DNA from: an uncultured Croceitalea sp. | GTDB taxonomy: Bacteria > Bacteroidota > Bacteroidia > Flavobacteriales > Flavobacteriaceae | Reading direction: 5' to 3' | Length of the DNA stretch: 64,000 bases | NCBI GenBank assembly: GCA_947494805.1 | Contig: CANLWK010000001.1 | Coordinates: forward strand, 1,054,001 to 1,118,000 | In this document: in pieces, positions 28,011 through 36,567 of the stretch | Position numbering within the stretch: the first letter of the stretch is position 1 | Layout: every line of letters starts with the position of its first letter | The notes under the pieces: generated by a model | What the model saw: the letters and a program-made list of their open reading frames with translations, nothing else | Database searches by the model: none | Told to the model about the DNA's origin: nothing | Position numbers and translations under genes: made by a program

Positions 28011-28757
28011 ATGGATAAGTTAGAGAAACATATCAAATCAAAACTAAAAGAACGTCAAATAAGACCTTCTGACGTTGCATGGAACAAAATCGAAGCGGAA
28101 TTAGGTGATGCTCCGAAATCAAATAACAAAGGCTATTATTATGGTATTGCGGCCAGCTTTATCGGAGTGCTCATCGTTTCAAGTATTTATTTTTTGGGCG
28201 GGTCCGTTGAGGATCAGCAACCTAAAGTTGAAGTTGTTGTTTCAGAACCAAGACTAAAAGAAAAAGAATCCCTAGATTCTGATAATGTGACCAAAGACGT
28301 TTTTGAAAAACCGGCCGTTTTTCAAAGCAATACCACATTGGCCGATACTAGAACCGTTATGGGTAAGGTTTCGCCCATGGTCGATTTAATGGACAAAGTC
28401 GTTGAAGAAGACATCTTGACCGATAATACACCAGAAAAGAAAGCTATGGCACAGGTTGCCTTAAATGATAATGACAAAATCATTGAGGCGAAATTGAACA
28501 AGGTGCTGGCACAGGTCACCAATTTAGAAGCACAGAACGTACTGGTGACTGATGCTGAAGTTGACTCACTTTTAAGAGTGGCCCAACGCGAAATCTTGAC
28601 CGATCAGCTATTACAAGACAATGGTAAAGTCGATGCTATGGTATTGCTAAATGAAGTTGAAGAAGAATTGGACCAATCATTCAGAGATCAAATTTTCGAG
28701 AAATTAAAAGACGGATTTTTTAAGGTTCGCACTGCGGTAGCGGATAGAAACAATTAA
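28011..28757 (+). CDS. Single-pass membrane protein, putative anti-sigma factor
   Basis: A 248-residue protein with a charged cytoplasmic N-terminus (MDKLEKHIKSKLKERQIRPS, with VAWNKIEAEL), one membrane helix at about 42-64 (YYYGIAASFIGVLIVSSIYF) and a long acidic periplasmic region. The order after an ECF sigma gene is that of sigma/anti-sigma pairs. However, there is no HxxxCxxC zinc anti-sigma motif and no FecR domain. The role is inferred from position and topology only. Confidence 0.6.
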   Translation: MDKLEKHIKSKLKERQIRPSDVAWNKIEAELGDAPKSNNKGYYYGIAASFIGVLIVSSIYFLGGSVEDQQPKVEVVVSEPRLKEKESLDSDNVTKDVFEKPAVFQSNTTLADTRTVMGKVSPMVDLMDKVVEEDILTDNTPEKKAMAQVALNDNDKIIEAKLNKVLAQVTNLEAQNVLVTDAEVDSLLRVAQREILTDQLLQDNGKVDAMVLLNEVEEELDQSFRDQIFEKLKDGFFKVRTAVADRNN

Positions 28758-28842
28758 AACCAATATACCATTTTACACCCTCGTCTCGTAAGAGTCAGAA
28801 CAAAGGGTTTATTCATCAATCAAGGTTTTCAACTTGGCAGAT

Positions 28843-28876
28843 CCTCTTTCATCAAATGTTTGAAAGATGAGAGAGG
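28843..28876 (+). other. Hairpin in the untranslated region before the 28909 gene
   Basis: CCTCTTTCATC pairs with GATGAGAGAGG (10 of 11 bases) around a 12-base loop. No T-run follows, so it is not an intrinsic terminator. It may structure the leader of the next gene. Confidence 0.35.
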
Positions 28877-28908
28877 AAGCTGGGTAAGACCTACAAATCA
28901 ACAGAACA

Positions 28909-29985
28909 ATGAAAAAAACTTGTACACTTTTCACAGCCGTTTTATTGGCTTTGTTTACCCAGATTACATGGGCACAAGAAGACTACCAAAAGAAAGTGGA
29001 GTACTTGCAAAAACAGAAAGATCGTATCACGGCACAAGAAAAGGATGCCCTAAAAATTGAAGTTGAAACTATCAATAAGCGTTTACAGGCAGGGGCAATC
29101 AATGAAGAAGAGGCCAAAGCATTAAAAGAGGCAGCTGCAAAAAAAAGAGCATTGAATATAGAAAACCGTGTGGCAATTATTGATAACCGCATCGCTTTGT
29201 TAGAACGAAATGACGGAGTTGTGATTTCAGATGGTATGAATGATTCAATTGTCGAGGACCAAGTCAGAATAGGTATTGATATCAACGGAAAGCCTGCTGA
29301 AGAATTTGTTTTCAGTACCAAAAACTGGAAGCGTGATTTAAAGTATGATCGCAAGACTTATTCTGACTTTGTTATTGCCATTGGTCTGAACAATGCAATA
29401 ATCGAAGGTCAATCATTGAACGACTCCCCATATAAGATAGGGGGAAGTCGTTTCTTTGAAATGGGATGGCAATGGCGAACCCGTGTATTCAGAAACTCCA
29501 ACTTTCTTCGCTTTAACTATGGCTTCTCTTTTCAGTTCAATGGATTGAAGCCTGATGACAACCAATATTTTGTGGATAACAACGGGCAAACAGAATTACA
29601 AGAGTTTCCATTGGAATTGGACAAATCAAAACTTCGTATGGATAACTTGGTGTTTCCAGTGCATTTAGAGTTTGGTCCCTCACGATTTACAAAAAGTGAA
29701 AAGAAAATTCGCTATAACATCGATAACCGATTTCGTTTTGGTATTGGAGGTTATGGTGGGTTCAACCTGGGTACACGCCAAAAATTAAAGTATAAAGAGA
29801 ATGGCCAAAGCATCAAAGACAAGTTTAAGCGTGACTATAATACCAGTGATTTGATTTATGGTCTAAGTGCCTATGCAGGTTTTGGGGGTACGTTACTCTA
29901 TATGAAATATGATTTAAACCCAATTTTTCAAGATGCAGCGGTTGAACAACGGAACATTTCTTTAGGACTGCGATTTGATTTATAG
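28909..29985 (+). CDS. Hypothetical outer-membrane beta-barrel protein with N-terminal coiled coil
   Basis: A 358-residue protein with a signal peptide (MKKTCTLFTAVLLALFTQIT, then WAQ). Residues 25-100 are highly charged and helical (QKKVEYLQKQKDRITAQEKD, ALKEAAAKKRALNIENRVAI) and probably form a coiled coil. Residues 120-358 show alternating aromatic strands typical of a small barrel (FLRFNYGFSFQFNG, NIDNRFRFGIGGYGGFN) and end RNISLGLRFDL. It follows the sigma/anti-sigma genes and may be their target or partner. No named family is recognised. Confidence 0.7.
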   Translation: MKKTCTLFTAVLLALFTQITWAQEDYQKKVEYLQKQKDRITAQEKDALKIEVETINKRLQAGAINEEEAKALKEAAAKKRALNIENRVAIIDNRIALLERNDGVVISDGMNDSIVEDQVRIGIDINGKPAEEFVFSTKNWKRDLKYDRKTYSDFVIAIGLNNAIIEGQSLNDSPYKIGGSRFFEMGWQWRTRVFRNSNFLRFNYGFSFQFNGLKPDDNQYFVDNNGQTELQEFPLELDKSKLRMDNLVFPVHLEFGPSRFTKSEKKIRYNIDNRFRFGIGGYGGFNLGTRQKLKYKENGQSIKDKFKRDYNTSDLIYGLSAYAGFGGTLLYMKYDLNPIFQDAAVEQRNISLGLRFDL

Positions 29986-30044
29986 TTGTCCTTATTAAAA
30001 CCTTTGGCTTCAGTAGTCTTAAGATGCCAAATTAAATCAGGTCA

Positions 30045-30110
30045 CTTGAAGCGCGGTCGAGAAGTCTTTCAATCTAAACTTTTCAAGAGGTCTCGACTGC
30101 GTTCGACCTT
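30045..30110. repeat. Intergenic inverted repeat, GAGCGCAGTCGAGA family
   Basis: TTGAAGCGCGGTCGAGA (about 30046-30062) faces TCTCGACTGCGTTCGACC (30091-30108). A third copy lies at 30481-30499. These palindromic REP-like units recur between genes of Flavobacteriaceae. Together they bracket the small zinc-ribbon gene. Confidence 0.6.
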
Positions 30111-30169
30111 ATAAAAACGACCATTGGTCAATGCTATTACTATTTAAACCATCAAATGCGGTAATTACC

Positions 30170-30409
30170 TCAATCAATTTGTCTCATCATTTCTTCTGAA
30201 AACTCCTCTTTGTAAAACGCACGTCTACAATGCGAACATTCTGCAAACCGCGAAGTGCCTATTTTAAATAAGGGTATCCAAAACAAATGAAAATAGTTTG
30301 GTTGCACTTTAGCGGTTAGGGTATCTTGCTGACGGCAATAACTACAGCTGACACCGCGTAGTTTTTTTATAATTGGTTTACCTGATTTTGTTCCGAAGAA
30401 AAGAATCAT
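30170..30409 (-). CDS. Small zinc-ribbon protein
   Basis: A 79-residue protein from the ATG at 30409 (MILFFGTKSGKP); a start at 30454 would add 15 residues that do not look conserved. Two CxxC pairs, CSYC and CSHC, separated by about 33 residues, make a zinc ribbon. The middle (PNYFHLFWIPLFKIGTSRFA) is hydrophobic and could contact a membrane or partner. Proteins of this shape are widespread and uncharacterised. It is bracketed by REP-like repeats. Confidence 0.7.
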   Translation of the reverse strand: MILFFGTKSGKPIIKKLRGVSCSYCRQQDTLTAKVQPNYFHLFWIPLFKIGTSRFAECSHCRRAFYKEEFSEEMMRQID

Positions 30410-30480
30410 ATTTATTGATACATTTGAAAGTTCAATTGTACGCTTAAAGTTCATTATCTAAAATAAAAATACAAAATGTC

Positions 30481-30499
30481 TTGTCGAGCGCAGTCGAGA
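30481..30499. repeat. REP-like unit TTGTCGAGCGCAGTCGAGA
   Basis: GTCGAGCGCAGTCGAGA matches the complement of the unit at 30091-30107 at 16 of 17 positions, in the orientation opposite to it. Confidence 0.55.
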
Positions 30500-30600
30500 T
30501 GTTTTGGACATTTGCTATTTTTAGTAGTCCTTGACTTCGGTTTAGCTAGAGGAAGGACAAAAGATGGAAAGCATATCGCCAGAATTGAGAAGAAGTTCCA

Positions 30601-32577
30601 ATGATTTCAAAAACAACCATAGATCAAGTATACGAAACTGCGCGGGTAGAAGAGGTGATAGGTGATTTTGTACAACTCAAAAAGTCAGGTTCAAACTTTA
30701 AGGGACTAAGCCCTTTTAGTGACGAACGAACCCCAAGTTTTATGGTGTCGCCCGTTAAACAGATATGGAAAGATTTCAGCAGTGGTAAAGGGGGCAATGT
30801 CGTAGCTTTTTTGATGGAGCATGAACATTTCAGTTACCCTGAAGCAATTAAATACCTCGCTAAAAAGTATAATATTGAAATTGAAGAAACTGAACAAACC
30901 GACGAGCAAAAAGAGCAGGCGAATGAACGCGAAAGTATGTACTTGGTTTCTGAATATGCCCAAAAATATTTTCAGAAAACGCTTTGGGATTCAGAACAGG
31001 GCAAAGCCATTGGCCTCACCTATTTTAAAGAGCGGGGTTTTACCGATGAGACCATCAAGAAATTTGGTTTGGGGTATAATCCGAACGAGTGGGATGCTTT
31101 TACAGAAACAGCACTTGAAAACAGCTACCAATTAGAGTATCTGTCAAAAACAGGCCTGACCATTGTAAAAGAGCAGGAGCAGGGCGAAAAGAGAAAGTTT
31201 GACAGGTTCAAGGGTAGGGTCATGTTTCCCATCCACTCGATGAGCGGACGGGTTCTGGGCTTTGGCGGCCGTATTCTCACCAACGATAAAAAGGCCGCGA
31301 AGTACCTCAATTCACCAGAAAGCGATATATACCATAAAAGCAAAGTGCTTTACGGTATTTATTATGCAAAGCAAGCCATTGCCAAAGAAGACAATTGCTA
31401 TCTGGTAGAGGGGTACACCGATGTAATTCAAATGTACCAGCGCGGTATTGAAAATGTAGTGGCCTCTAGTGGCACGGCATTGACACCTGAACAGATACGA
31501 TTGATCAATCGATTGACCAATAATATTACGGTGCTCTTTGATGGTGATGCTGCGGGTTTACGTGCTTCTTTACGAGGTATAGACCTTATATTAGAGCAAG
31601 GCATGAACGTTAAGGTGTGCACCTTTCCAGAGGGTGACGATCCAGATAGTTTTGCTAAAAACAATGCCTACGAAGATGTCATTCTGTATTTAGAAGAAAA
31701 TGCCAAAGATTTTATACAGTTCAAAACATCGCTCCTAGCTGAAGAAGCTGCCAATGACCCCATAAAAAGGGCAGATACGGTACGTGACATTGTTAATAGT
31801 ATTGCCAAGATTCCCGATCGAATCAAAAAGGAAATCTATATTCAAGAATGTGCCAAAATCATGCAGATTTCTGAAGAGGTACTCTACAATACATTGGCCC
31901 AGATTGATAAGAAAGAAGTGTATGAGGCAAACAAAAAGCAAAAACAAGAACAAAAGGCCTTTGAAGTTGTCAAAAATGAAGAGGTAATTGAAAAGGTTGA
32001 CGTACAATTTGAATTGGAACGTAAGATCATTGAACTGCTTTTGTTGTATGGGGATCAAAAAGAGTCTTTTGAAGATTTGGTCTTAAAAGAAAATGAAGAA
32101 GGCGATTTGGTGTTGGAACCAGAGGTTATAGAAGTGAAAGTATATGAGAAAGTATATCTGGATCTACAAGAGGATGAGATAGAACTGTCGAACGACACAT
32201 TCAAGATCATTTATTATCAATTGATTGAAAAATTAAATGCTTCTGAAGATTTTTCGGTGAGCGTATTTTTGTCAGAACTTGATCAAAGTATTGTTCAAGA
32301 AGTTTCTTCAATCTTGATGGAAGAAGAACGTTATGTATTGCATGATTGGGAGCGGAAGGACATCTACCCAAAAGATAAAAAAGTGGGTATTGCACAATTG
32401 GTAGGAGAGACCATTTTGACCCTACGTTGTCATTTGATCAAACATCGCATTGCAAACCTGCAAAAGGACACTGAAGAAAACCGGGGTGAAGAGCACAAAG
32501 CAGTAGTGGAAGAAATTATGAACTACCTACAACTGAACAAATTGTTGAACGCTAAATTAAACAGGGTACTCTCTTAA
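30601..32577 (+). CDS. dnaG: DNA primase lacking canonical zinc-finger ligands
   Basis: Makes RNA primers at the replication fork with the DnaB helicase. The 658 residues have the usual order: an N-terminal CHC2-like region (about 10-100), a primase core with TOPRIM (VEGYTDV, about 273; LFDGDAAG, about 315) and a helicase-binding C-terminus. The fold segment LSPFSDERTPSFMVSPVKQ is conserved, but the four zinc ligands of E. coli DnaG are replaced by Ser37, Ser40, Asp58 and Ser61. The catalytic acidic residues remain, so it is not a decayed gene. A strong terminator follows. Confidence 0.95.
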   Translation: MISKTTIDQVYETARVEEVIGDFVQLKKSGSNFKGLSPFSDERTPSFMVSPVKQIWKDFSSGKGGNVVAFLMEHEHFSYPEAIKYLAKKYNIEIEETEQTDEQKEQANERESMYLVSEYAQKYFQKTLWDSEQGKAIGLTYFKERGFTDETIKKFGLGYNPNEWDAFTETALENSYQLEYLSKTGLTIVKEQEQGEKRKFDRFKGRVMFPIHSMSGRVLGFGGRILTNDKKAAKYLNSPESDIYHKSKVLYGIYYAKQAIAKEDNCYLVEGYTDVIQMYQRGIENVVASSGTALTPEQIRLINRLTNNITVLFDGDAAGLRASLRGIDLILEQGMNVKVCTFPEGDDPDSFAKNNAYEDVILYLEENAKDFIQFKTSLLAEEAANDPIKRADTVRDIVNSIAKIPDRIKKEIYIQECAKIMQISEEVLYNTLAQIDKKEVYEANKKQKQEQKAFEVVKNEEVIEKVDVQFELERKIIELLLLYGDQKESFEDLVLKENEEGDLVLEPEVIEVKVYEKVYLDLQEDEIELSNDTFKIIYYQLIEKLNASEDFSVSVFLSELDQSIVQEVSSILMEEERYVLHDWERKDIYPKDKKVGIAQLVGETILTLRCHLIKHRIANLQKDTEENRGEEHKAVVEEIMNYLQLNKLLNAKLNRVLS

Positions 32578-32580
32578 AAA

Positions 32581-32612
32581 AGAAAACCCCAGCTTGTCTG
32601 GGGTTTTCTTTT
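32581..32612. terminator. Bidirectional terminator between dnaG and the response regulator
   Basis: AGAAAACCCCAG pairs with CTGGGGTTTTCT around CTTGT, with A-rich and T-rich flanks on both sides of the convergent genes. Confidence 0.9.
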
Positions 32613-32630
32613 CAAGTCACAAAATATGGT

Positions 32631-33260
32631 TTAGTACAACTCTAAGGCTTTTGCCTGTTGCAACAGGTCAACAAGGTTGTCCACGTTTAATTTGCGCATT
32701 AATCGCGCTTTGTACGTACTAACAGTTTTTTCGTTCAAGTTTAGACCCTCAGCCACTTCTTTGTTACGTTTGCCGCTTGCCAATAACTTCAAGACTTCAA
32801 CTTCTCTGGTCGAAAGTTTTCTGAAGAACCTTCTTGGTTTTTGAGTACCCTCATCAAAGGCCAAACGTTGGGCCAATTCATTGGTGATAAACATATTTCC
32901 TTCAGCGACTTTGCGTATTGCAGAGATGATATAATCAACGTCAGCAGTTTTTGAAAGGTAACCGAAAGCCCCTGCTCTTATAGTACTTAGTGCATACACG
33001 TCTTCAGATTGTCCACTGTACATGAGTACTTTGGTGTTGGGGTAGTCTTGTTTAATTTTTCTTAGTGTGGCAATTCCGTTGATTTCAGGAATATCCATTT
33101 CTAGCATTACAACATCAGGAGAAACTTTTTCTAGAACTTCAAAAAGCGCTGAGGTTGTTGACACGTCACCGATGATCTTAAGATCTGAGGAAGCGTCTAA
33201 AACTTGTTTGATACCAAGTCTGACGATAGGATGACTGTCAGCAATTAATACATTGATCAT
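32631..33260 (-). CDS. NarL/FixJ-type response regulator with atypical receiver
   Basis: A 209-residue regulator with an N-terminal receiver (1-120) and a C-terminal LuxR helix-turn-helix (about 145-205, LSTREVEVLKLLASGKRNKE, LNEKTVSTYKARLMRKL). The phosphoacceptor is expected four residues before the conserved Pro58. That residue is Glu54 (VVMLEMDIPEING) instead of Asp. The usual acidic pair is Asp8-Ser9 instead of Asp-Asp. The conserved Lys104 and a Ser at the T/S switch (Ser82) remain. Normal phosphorylation is unlikely, and Glu may mimic the active state. No kinase gene is adjacent. Confidence 0.9.
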   Translation of the reverse strand: MINVLIADSHPIVRLGIKQVLDASSDLKIIGDVSTTSALFEVLEKVSPDVVMLEMDIPEINGIATLRKIKQDYPNTKVLMYSGQSEDVYALSTIRAGAFGYLSKTADVDYIISAIRKVAEGNMFITNELAQRLAFDEGTQKPRRFFRKLSTREVEVLKLLASGKRNKEVAEGLNLNEKTVSTYKARLMRKLNVDNLVDLLQQAKALELY

Positions 33261-33422
33261 TGTGGTAGTTTTTACTTAAATTTTTAGTTCGCTTGGCTTT
33301 AGTAATTAAAACCTTACAATAGGTGCAAGCAATTTAACCATTTTGAGTTACAAATTTGTATTTTTTTTCTTAAAACCACAGAAATTTTGGGGTTTTATTC
33401 GTTTTAATCGCCTTATTTCAGG

Positions 33423-34220
33423 TTAAGCGGTAACTTTTAGAGAATCAGGTATTTCACAAATGGGTATAGGAATCATCTTATGCTTATTTGCAGAATTGAA
33501 CCTTTTATAGATTTGAAACACTTCTTTTTGCCTGTCAGAAAAGTCATCCCCAGTTCTTCCTTGATGATCCATCTGCATGGCCCATTCAAGTTCTGGGTAG
33601 CTGGCGCCAATCTGGTCTTCATCGGTACGGCTGTCTCCCCAAAGGCCATCTGTCGGTGCGGCTTCCATGATTTCTTGGTTGACACCAAGTACACGGCCCA
33701 ACTCATATACTTCTGTTTTTAAAAGGTCGGCAATTGGGCTTAGGTCGACACCGCCATCGCCGTATTTGGTATAGAATCCAATACCGAAGTCCTCAACTTT
33801 ATTACCTGTACCCGCAACCAGGTACCCTTTTAAAGCGGCAAAATAATACAATGTGGTCATGCGTAAGCGCGCTCGGGTATTGGCCAACGACATAAAACGT
33901 TGCTCTTCATCTTCTACTTTCGGAAAGGCATCCACCAATTGGTCAAACACTGGTGTAAGGTTGACCATTTGTCGGTTCACATTCTTAAAATTGGTCATTA
34001 ACCAATCAATATGTCCATCGGCCCGGGTCACTTGATTCTTGCCTTGGTGTATGGGCATTTCAACACAAAGTAGGTCTAAACCTGTCTTTGCACACAATGT
34101 TGATGTTACTGCAGAATCGATTCCGCCAGAAACACCGATTACAAAACCCTTGATGTTTGCCTTGTTTGCATAATCGCCTAACCAGTTTACGATATGGTCT
34201 ATTACCTTTTCAGTTTGCAT
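33423..34220 (-). CDS. nadE: NAD synthetase, short (ammonia-dependent) form
   Basis: Converts nicotinic acid adenine dinucleotide to NAD in the last step of NAD synthesis. The 265 residues contain only the N-type ATP pyrophosphatase domain, with the P-loop SGGIDSA at 31-37, and no glutaminase domain. ATGNKVEDFGIGFYTKYGDG carries the substrate-binding loop, with VDLSPIADL after it. It is divergent from gldB, with 65 bases between the starts. Confidence 0.93.
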   Translation of the reverse strand: MQTEKVIDHIVNWLGDYANKANIKGFVIGVSGGIDSAVTSTLCAKTGLDLLCVEMPIHQGKNQVTRADGHIDWLMTNFKNVNRQMVNLTPVFDQLVDAFPKVEDEEQRFMSLANTRARLRMTTLYYFAALKGYLVAGTGNKVEDFGIGFYTKYGDGGVDLSPIADLLKTEVYELGRVLGVNQEIMEAAPTDGLWGDSRTDEDQIGASYPELEWAMQMDHQGRTGDDFSDRQKEVFQIYKRFNSANKHKMIPIPICEIPDSLKVTA

Positions 34221-34285
34221 AGCTGTCTTTTAAGTTCAAAAATTTACCTTTGTGCCTCGTAAATTTAAACGCTGTAGTGTTAATA

Positions 34286-35257
34286 ATGAAGTTGAAGCGA
34301 AAATTCTTTTTGTTGGTCGTTTGGGTTGTAAGCATCCTTGCATGCAAAGACGACAAAAAAATCAAAGATGAAATTAACAGCATTCCGTTAACGGTTGAAG
34401 TAAAGCGTTTTGATCGTGAGTTTGCTGAAGCGACCACGGCAGACATTCCGAAGTTAAAAGCAAAATATCCGTATTTGTTTCCTGAACAGTATCCTGATAG
34501 TATTTGGCAGGTGAAATTGAACGATACCATACAGCAAGAGTTATTGGCTGAAGTGGATAGTACTTTTGGTGATTTTAAAAAGGAGAAGAGTGACCTTACC
34601 CTACTCTTTAAACATATAAAGCATTATTTTTCTGCCTTTGAGCCACCTAAAGTGATAACACTTACTTCTGAGGTACAGTATGAAAGTAGAGTTGTGTTAA
34701 CGGATACCTTATTATTATTAGGACTCGATAACTACCTAGGTGCAGACCACAAATTTTATGGCGGTTTTTCGGCATACATCGCGAAAGAACTCGACAAACG
34801 CTATTTAACATCAGATGTGGCCAGTGCCTTTGCCAAGACCATTAATCGTTACCCAAGAAACCGTAGTTTTTTATCTCGAATGGTGTATTATGGTAAAGAA
34901 CTATATCTAAAGGATATTTTATTGCCGATTACCTCAGATGATCAACGTATCAACTACACCCCTGAAGAACTGGGCTGGGCCCGAGCTAACGAGGAACAGA
35001 TATGGCGCTATTTTATAGAGCGTGAATTGCTGTACAGTACTGATTCAAAATTGGACAGACGTTTTTTAGACCCTGCTCCGTTTTCAAAGTTTCAACTTGA
35101 GCTGGACAGCGAATCACCTGGACGCTTGGGCAGATATCTGGGATGGCAAATCGTGCGGGCTTTTGCAGAAAAGAACCCCGATGTTGCTCTAGTTGAGTTA
35201 TTGGACATGCCTGCAGATGAAATTTTTAAGAAATCAAACTATAAACCTCAAAAGTAA
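34286..35257 (+). CDS. gldB: Gliding motility lipoprotein GldB
   Basis: A lipoprotein required for gliding in Flavobacterium. The ATG at 34286 gives 323 residues with a signal sequence ending in the lipobox ILAC (Cys20). The tool-like longer frame from 34250 adds 12 residues that spoil the signal. PLTVEVKRFDREFAE and the large helical domain with FKHIKHYFSAFEPPKVITLT and NYLGADHKFYGG match the GldB (DUF2268-like) family as I know it, though no catalytic zinc HExxH is visible. Its stop overlaps the ATG of gldC (TAATG). Confidence 0.88.
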   Translation: MKLKRKFFLLVVWVVSILACKDDKKIKDEINSIPLTVEVKRFDREFAEATTADIPKLKAKYPYLFPEQYPDSIWQVKLNDTIQQELLAEVDSTFGDFKKEKSDLTLLFKHIKHYFSAFEPPKVITLTSEVQYESRVVLTDTLLLLGLDNYLGADHKFYGGFSAYIAKELDKRYLTSDVASAFAKTINRYPRNRSFLSRMVYYGKELYLKDILLPITSDDQRINYTPEELGWARANEEQIWRYFIERELLYSTDSKLDRRFLDPAPFSKFQLELDSESPGRLGRYLGWQIVRAFAEKNPDVALVELLDMPADEIFKKSNYKPQK

Positions 35258-35592
35258 TGGCAGTAGCACATACTTCAGAAATAACATTAAAGGTAGGTCT
35301 CGATGAAAATAGGGTGCCTGAAGAACTGTATTGGTCGGCAGAAGATGGCGGAATCGACAATGAGGCTGCCAAAGCTATGATGCTTTCTGTTTGGGACAGT
35401 AAGAACCAAGAATCTTTAAAGATCGATCTTTGGACCAAGGATATGCCCGTTGACGAAATGAAAACTTTTTTCCATCAAACCTTGGTCACGATGACGGACA
35501 CTTTTATGAAAGCCACACAAGATGAAAAGATGACCGCCACCATGAAAGATTTCTGTGACTACTTTGCTGAGAAATTGGAGTTGAAGCAGTAG
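35257..35592 (+). CDS. gldC: Gliding motility protein GldC
   Basis: A small cytoplasmic protein of 111 residues, the usual GldC length, beginning MAVAHTSEITLKVGLDENRV and containing PEELYWSAEDGGI. It is translationally coupled to gldB, the arrangement known from gliding Flavobacterium. GldC is needed for full motility but its biochemical role is unknown. It converges with the gene ending at 35613 with only 20 bases between them and no visible hairpin. Confidence 0.9.
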   Translation: MAVAHTSEITLKVGLDENRVPEELYWSAEDGGIDNEAAKAMMLSVWDSKNQESLKIDLWTKDMPVDEMKTFFHQTLVTMTDTFMKATQDEKMTATMKDFCDYFAEKLELKQ

Positions 35593-35612
35593 TCGACAGG
35601 CGTTTTCTTCAA

Positions 35613-36440
35613 TTATAAACTAGGTAGCCACAGGCCCATAGTCGCGGCAAATATGCCAACGGCGGTCACCACGGTGAACCCTAAAAGGACAAAGGACATG
35701 ATTGTTTTATAGATCATGTTGGTTTTTTTTGATCTGAGGTAAAGTTCATAAATGACCAATGGCAAAAGATACTGTCCAAAGCCTAAGAATACCAAAAAAG
35801 GCCCCCTAAAGGTTTCTGGGTCAAAACCAACAGGGCCGCCCATGACCATTAACCAGAACATTAATCCTATTCTAAAGAACCAAACGCCACTTGCCACTAA
35901 AAATAGACGAAAGGCCCACTGGCTATGTGCTGTAAAGTTTTTGGCACGTGCCTTTTGAATGGTCAGGTAGGCACATATAAAAATCAGTAACGCATTCAGA
36001 TTAATGCTGATATCACCGATCAAGCCGCTGACAGTACCTCGTGTCAACACCATCACCACTCCACTTAGACTTACCAATACTACAGTAGCTAAGTACAACC
36101 TTCCGTTTAAACGATGAAATTTTCGATAGCGGTTTCTGATTTGTGGTATAAACTGTAACGGACCACCGACCAAAATTGCAATGGCAAAGAATAGATGAAT
36201 GGCCACAGCCAGATTACCCATGGTTGCACCTTCAACATAACCATGGGGCAATACTCTGTTCCATTTCATAAAGTCGCCCTGTATGGCAGAACCGCCATAG
36301 AAAGCACCCACGTAAATGGCGAAAAGCCATTGACCGATTACGGCTATACAAAACCATACGATGGCCGTATTCTTTAATAAGTTGTCCATTTGTGATGTCT
36401 GGCCTGTGGCCTTTTCAATTACTTGTTTGTTTGAATTCAT
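35613..36440 (-). CDS. DUF2306 family membrane protein
   Basis: A 275-residue inner-membrane protein with about seven hydrophobic helices. NLAVAIHLFFAIAILVGGPL and QFIPQIRNRYRKFHRLNGRL match the DUF2306 pattern, whose conserved His residues suggest a heme- or cytochrome-b561-like fold, although function is unproven. The start MNSNKQ is preceded by a 20-base leader that is repeated before two following genes. It lies at the end of a run of small membrane genes. Confidence 0.75.
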   Translation of the reverse strand: MNSNKQVIEKATGQTSQMDNLLKNTAIVWFCIAVIGQWLFAIYVGAFYGGSAIQGDFMKWNRVLPHGYVEGATMGNLAVAIHLFFAIAILVGGPLQFIPQIRNRYRKFHRLNGRLYLATVVLVSLSGVVMVLTRGTVSGLIGDISINLNALLIFICAYLTIQKARAKNFTAHSQWAFRLFLVASGVWFFRIGLMFWLMVMGGPVGFDPETFRGPFLVFLGFGQYLLPLVIYELYLRSKKTNMIYKTIMSFVLLGFTVVTAVGIFAATMGLWLPSL

Positions 36441-36459
36441 GATTGTTCGTTTTTTGATT
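36433..36459 (-). repeat. Repeated leader and start, copy A
   Basis: In gene orientation AATCAAAAAACGAACAATC precedes ATGAATTC. These 27 bases are identical to copy C at 37750-37776 and similar to copy B at 37258-37278. They end inside the start of the 35613-36440 gene. Confidence 0.7.
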
Positions 36460-36567
36460 TGACCCTTCAGCTCAGCTCAAAATGATTCACCAAGATGATG
36501 ATTTAGGGTATATGCTATTGATTGTTTCTGCATTGACTTGTGAAATGATAGAGAAATGATGATTGAT

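Noticed and set aside
30045-30499. CRISPR array
   Set aside because: The repeats are few, palindromic, of mixed orientation, separated by a gene, and no cas genes are present.
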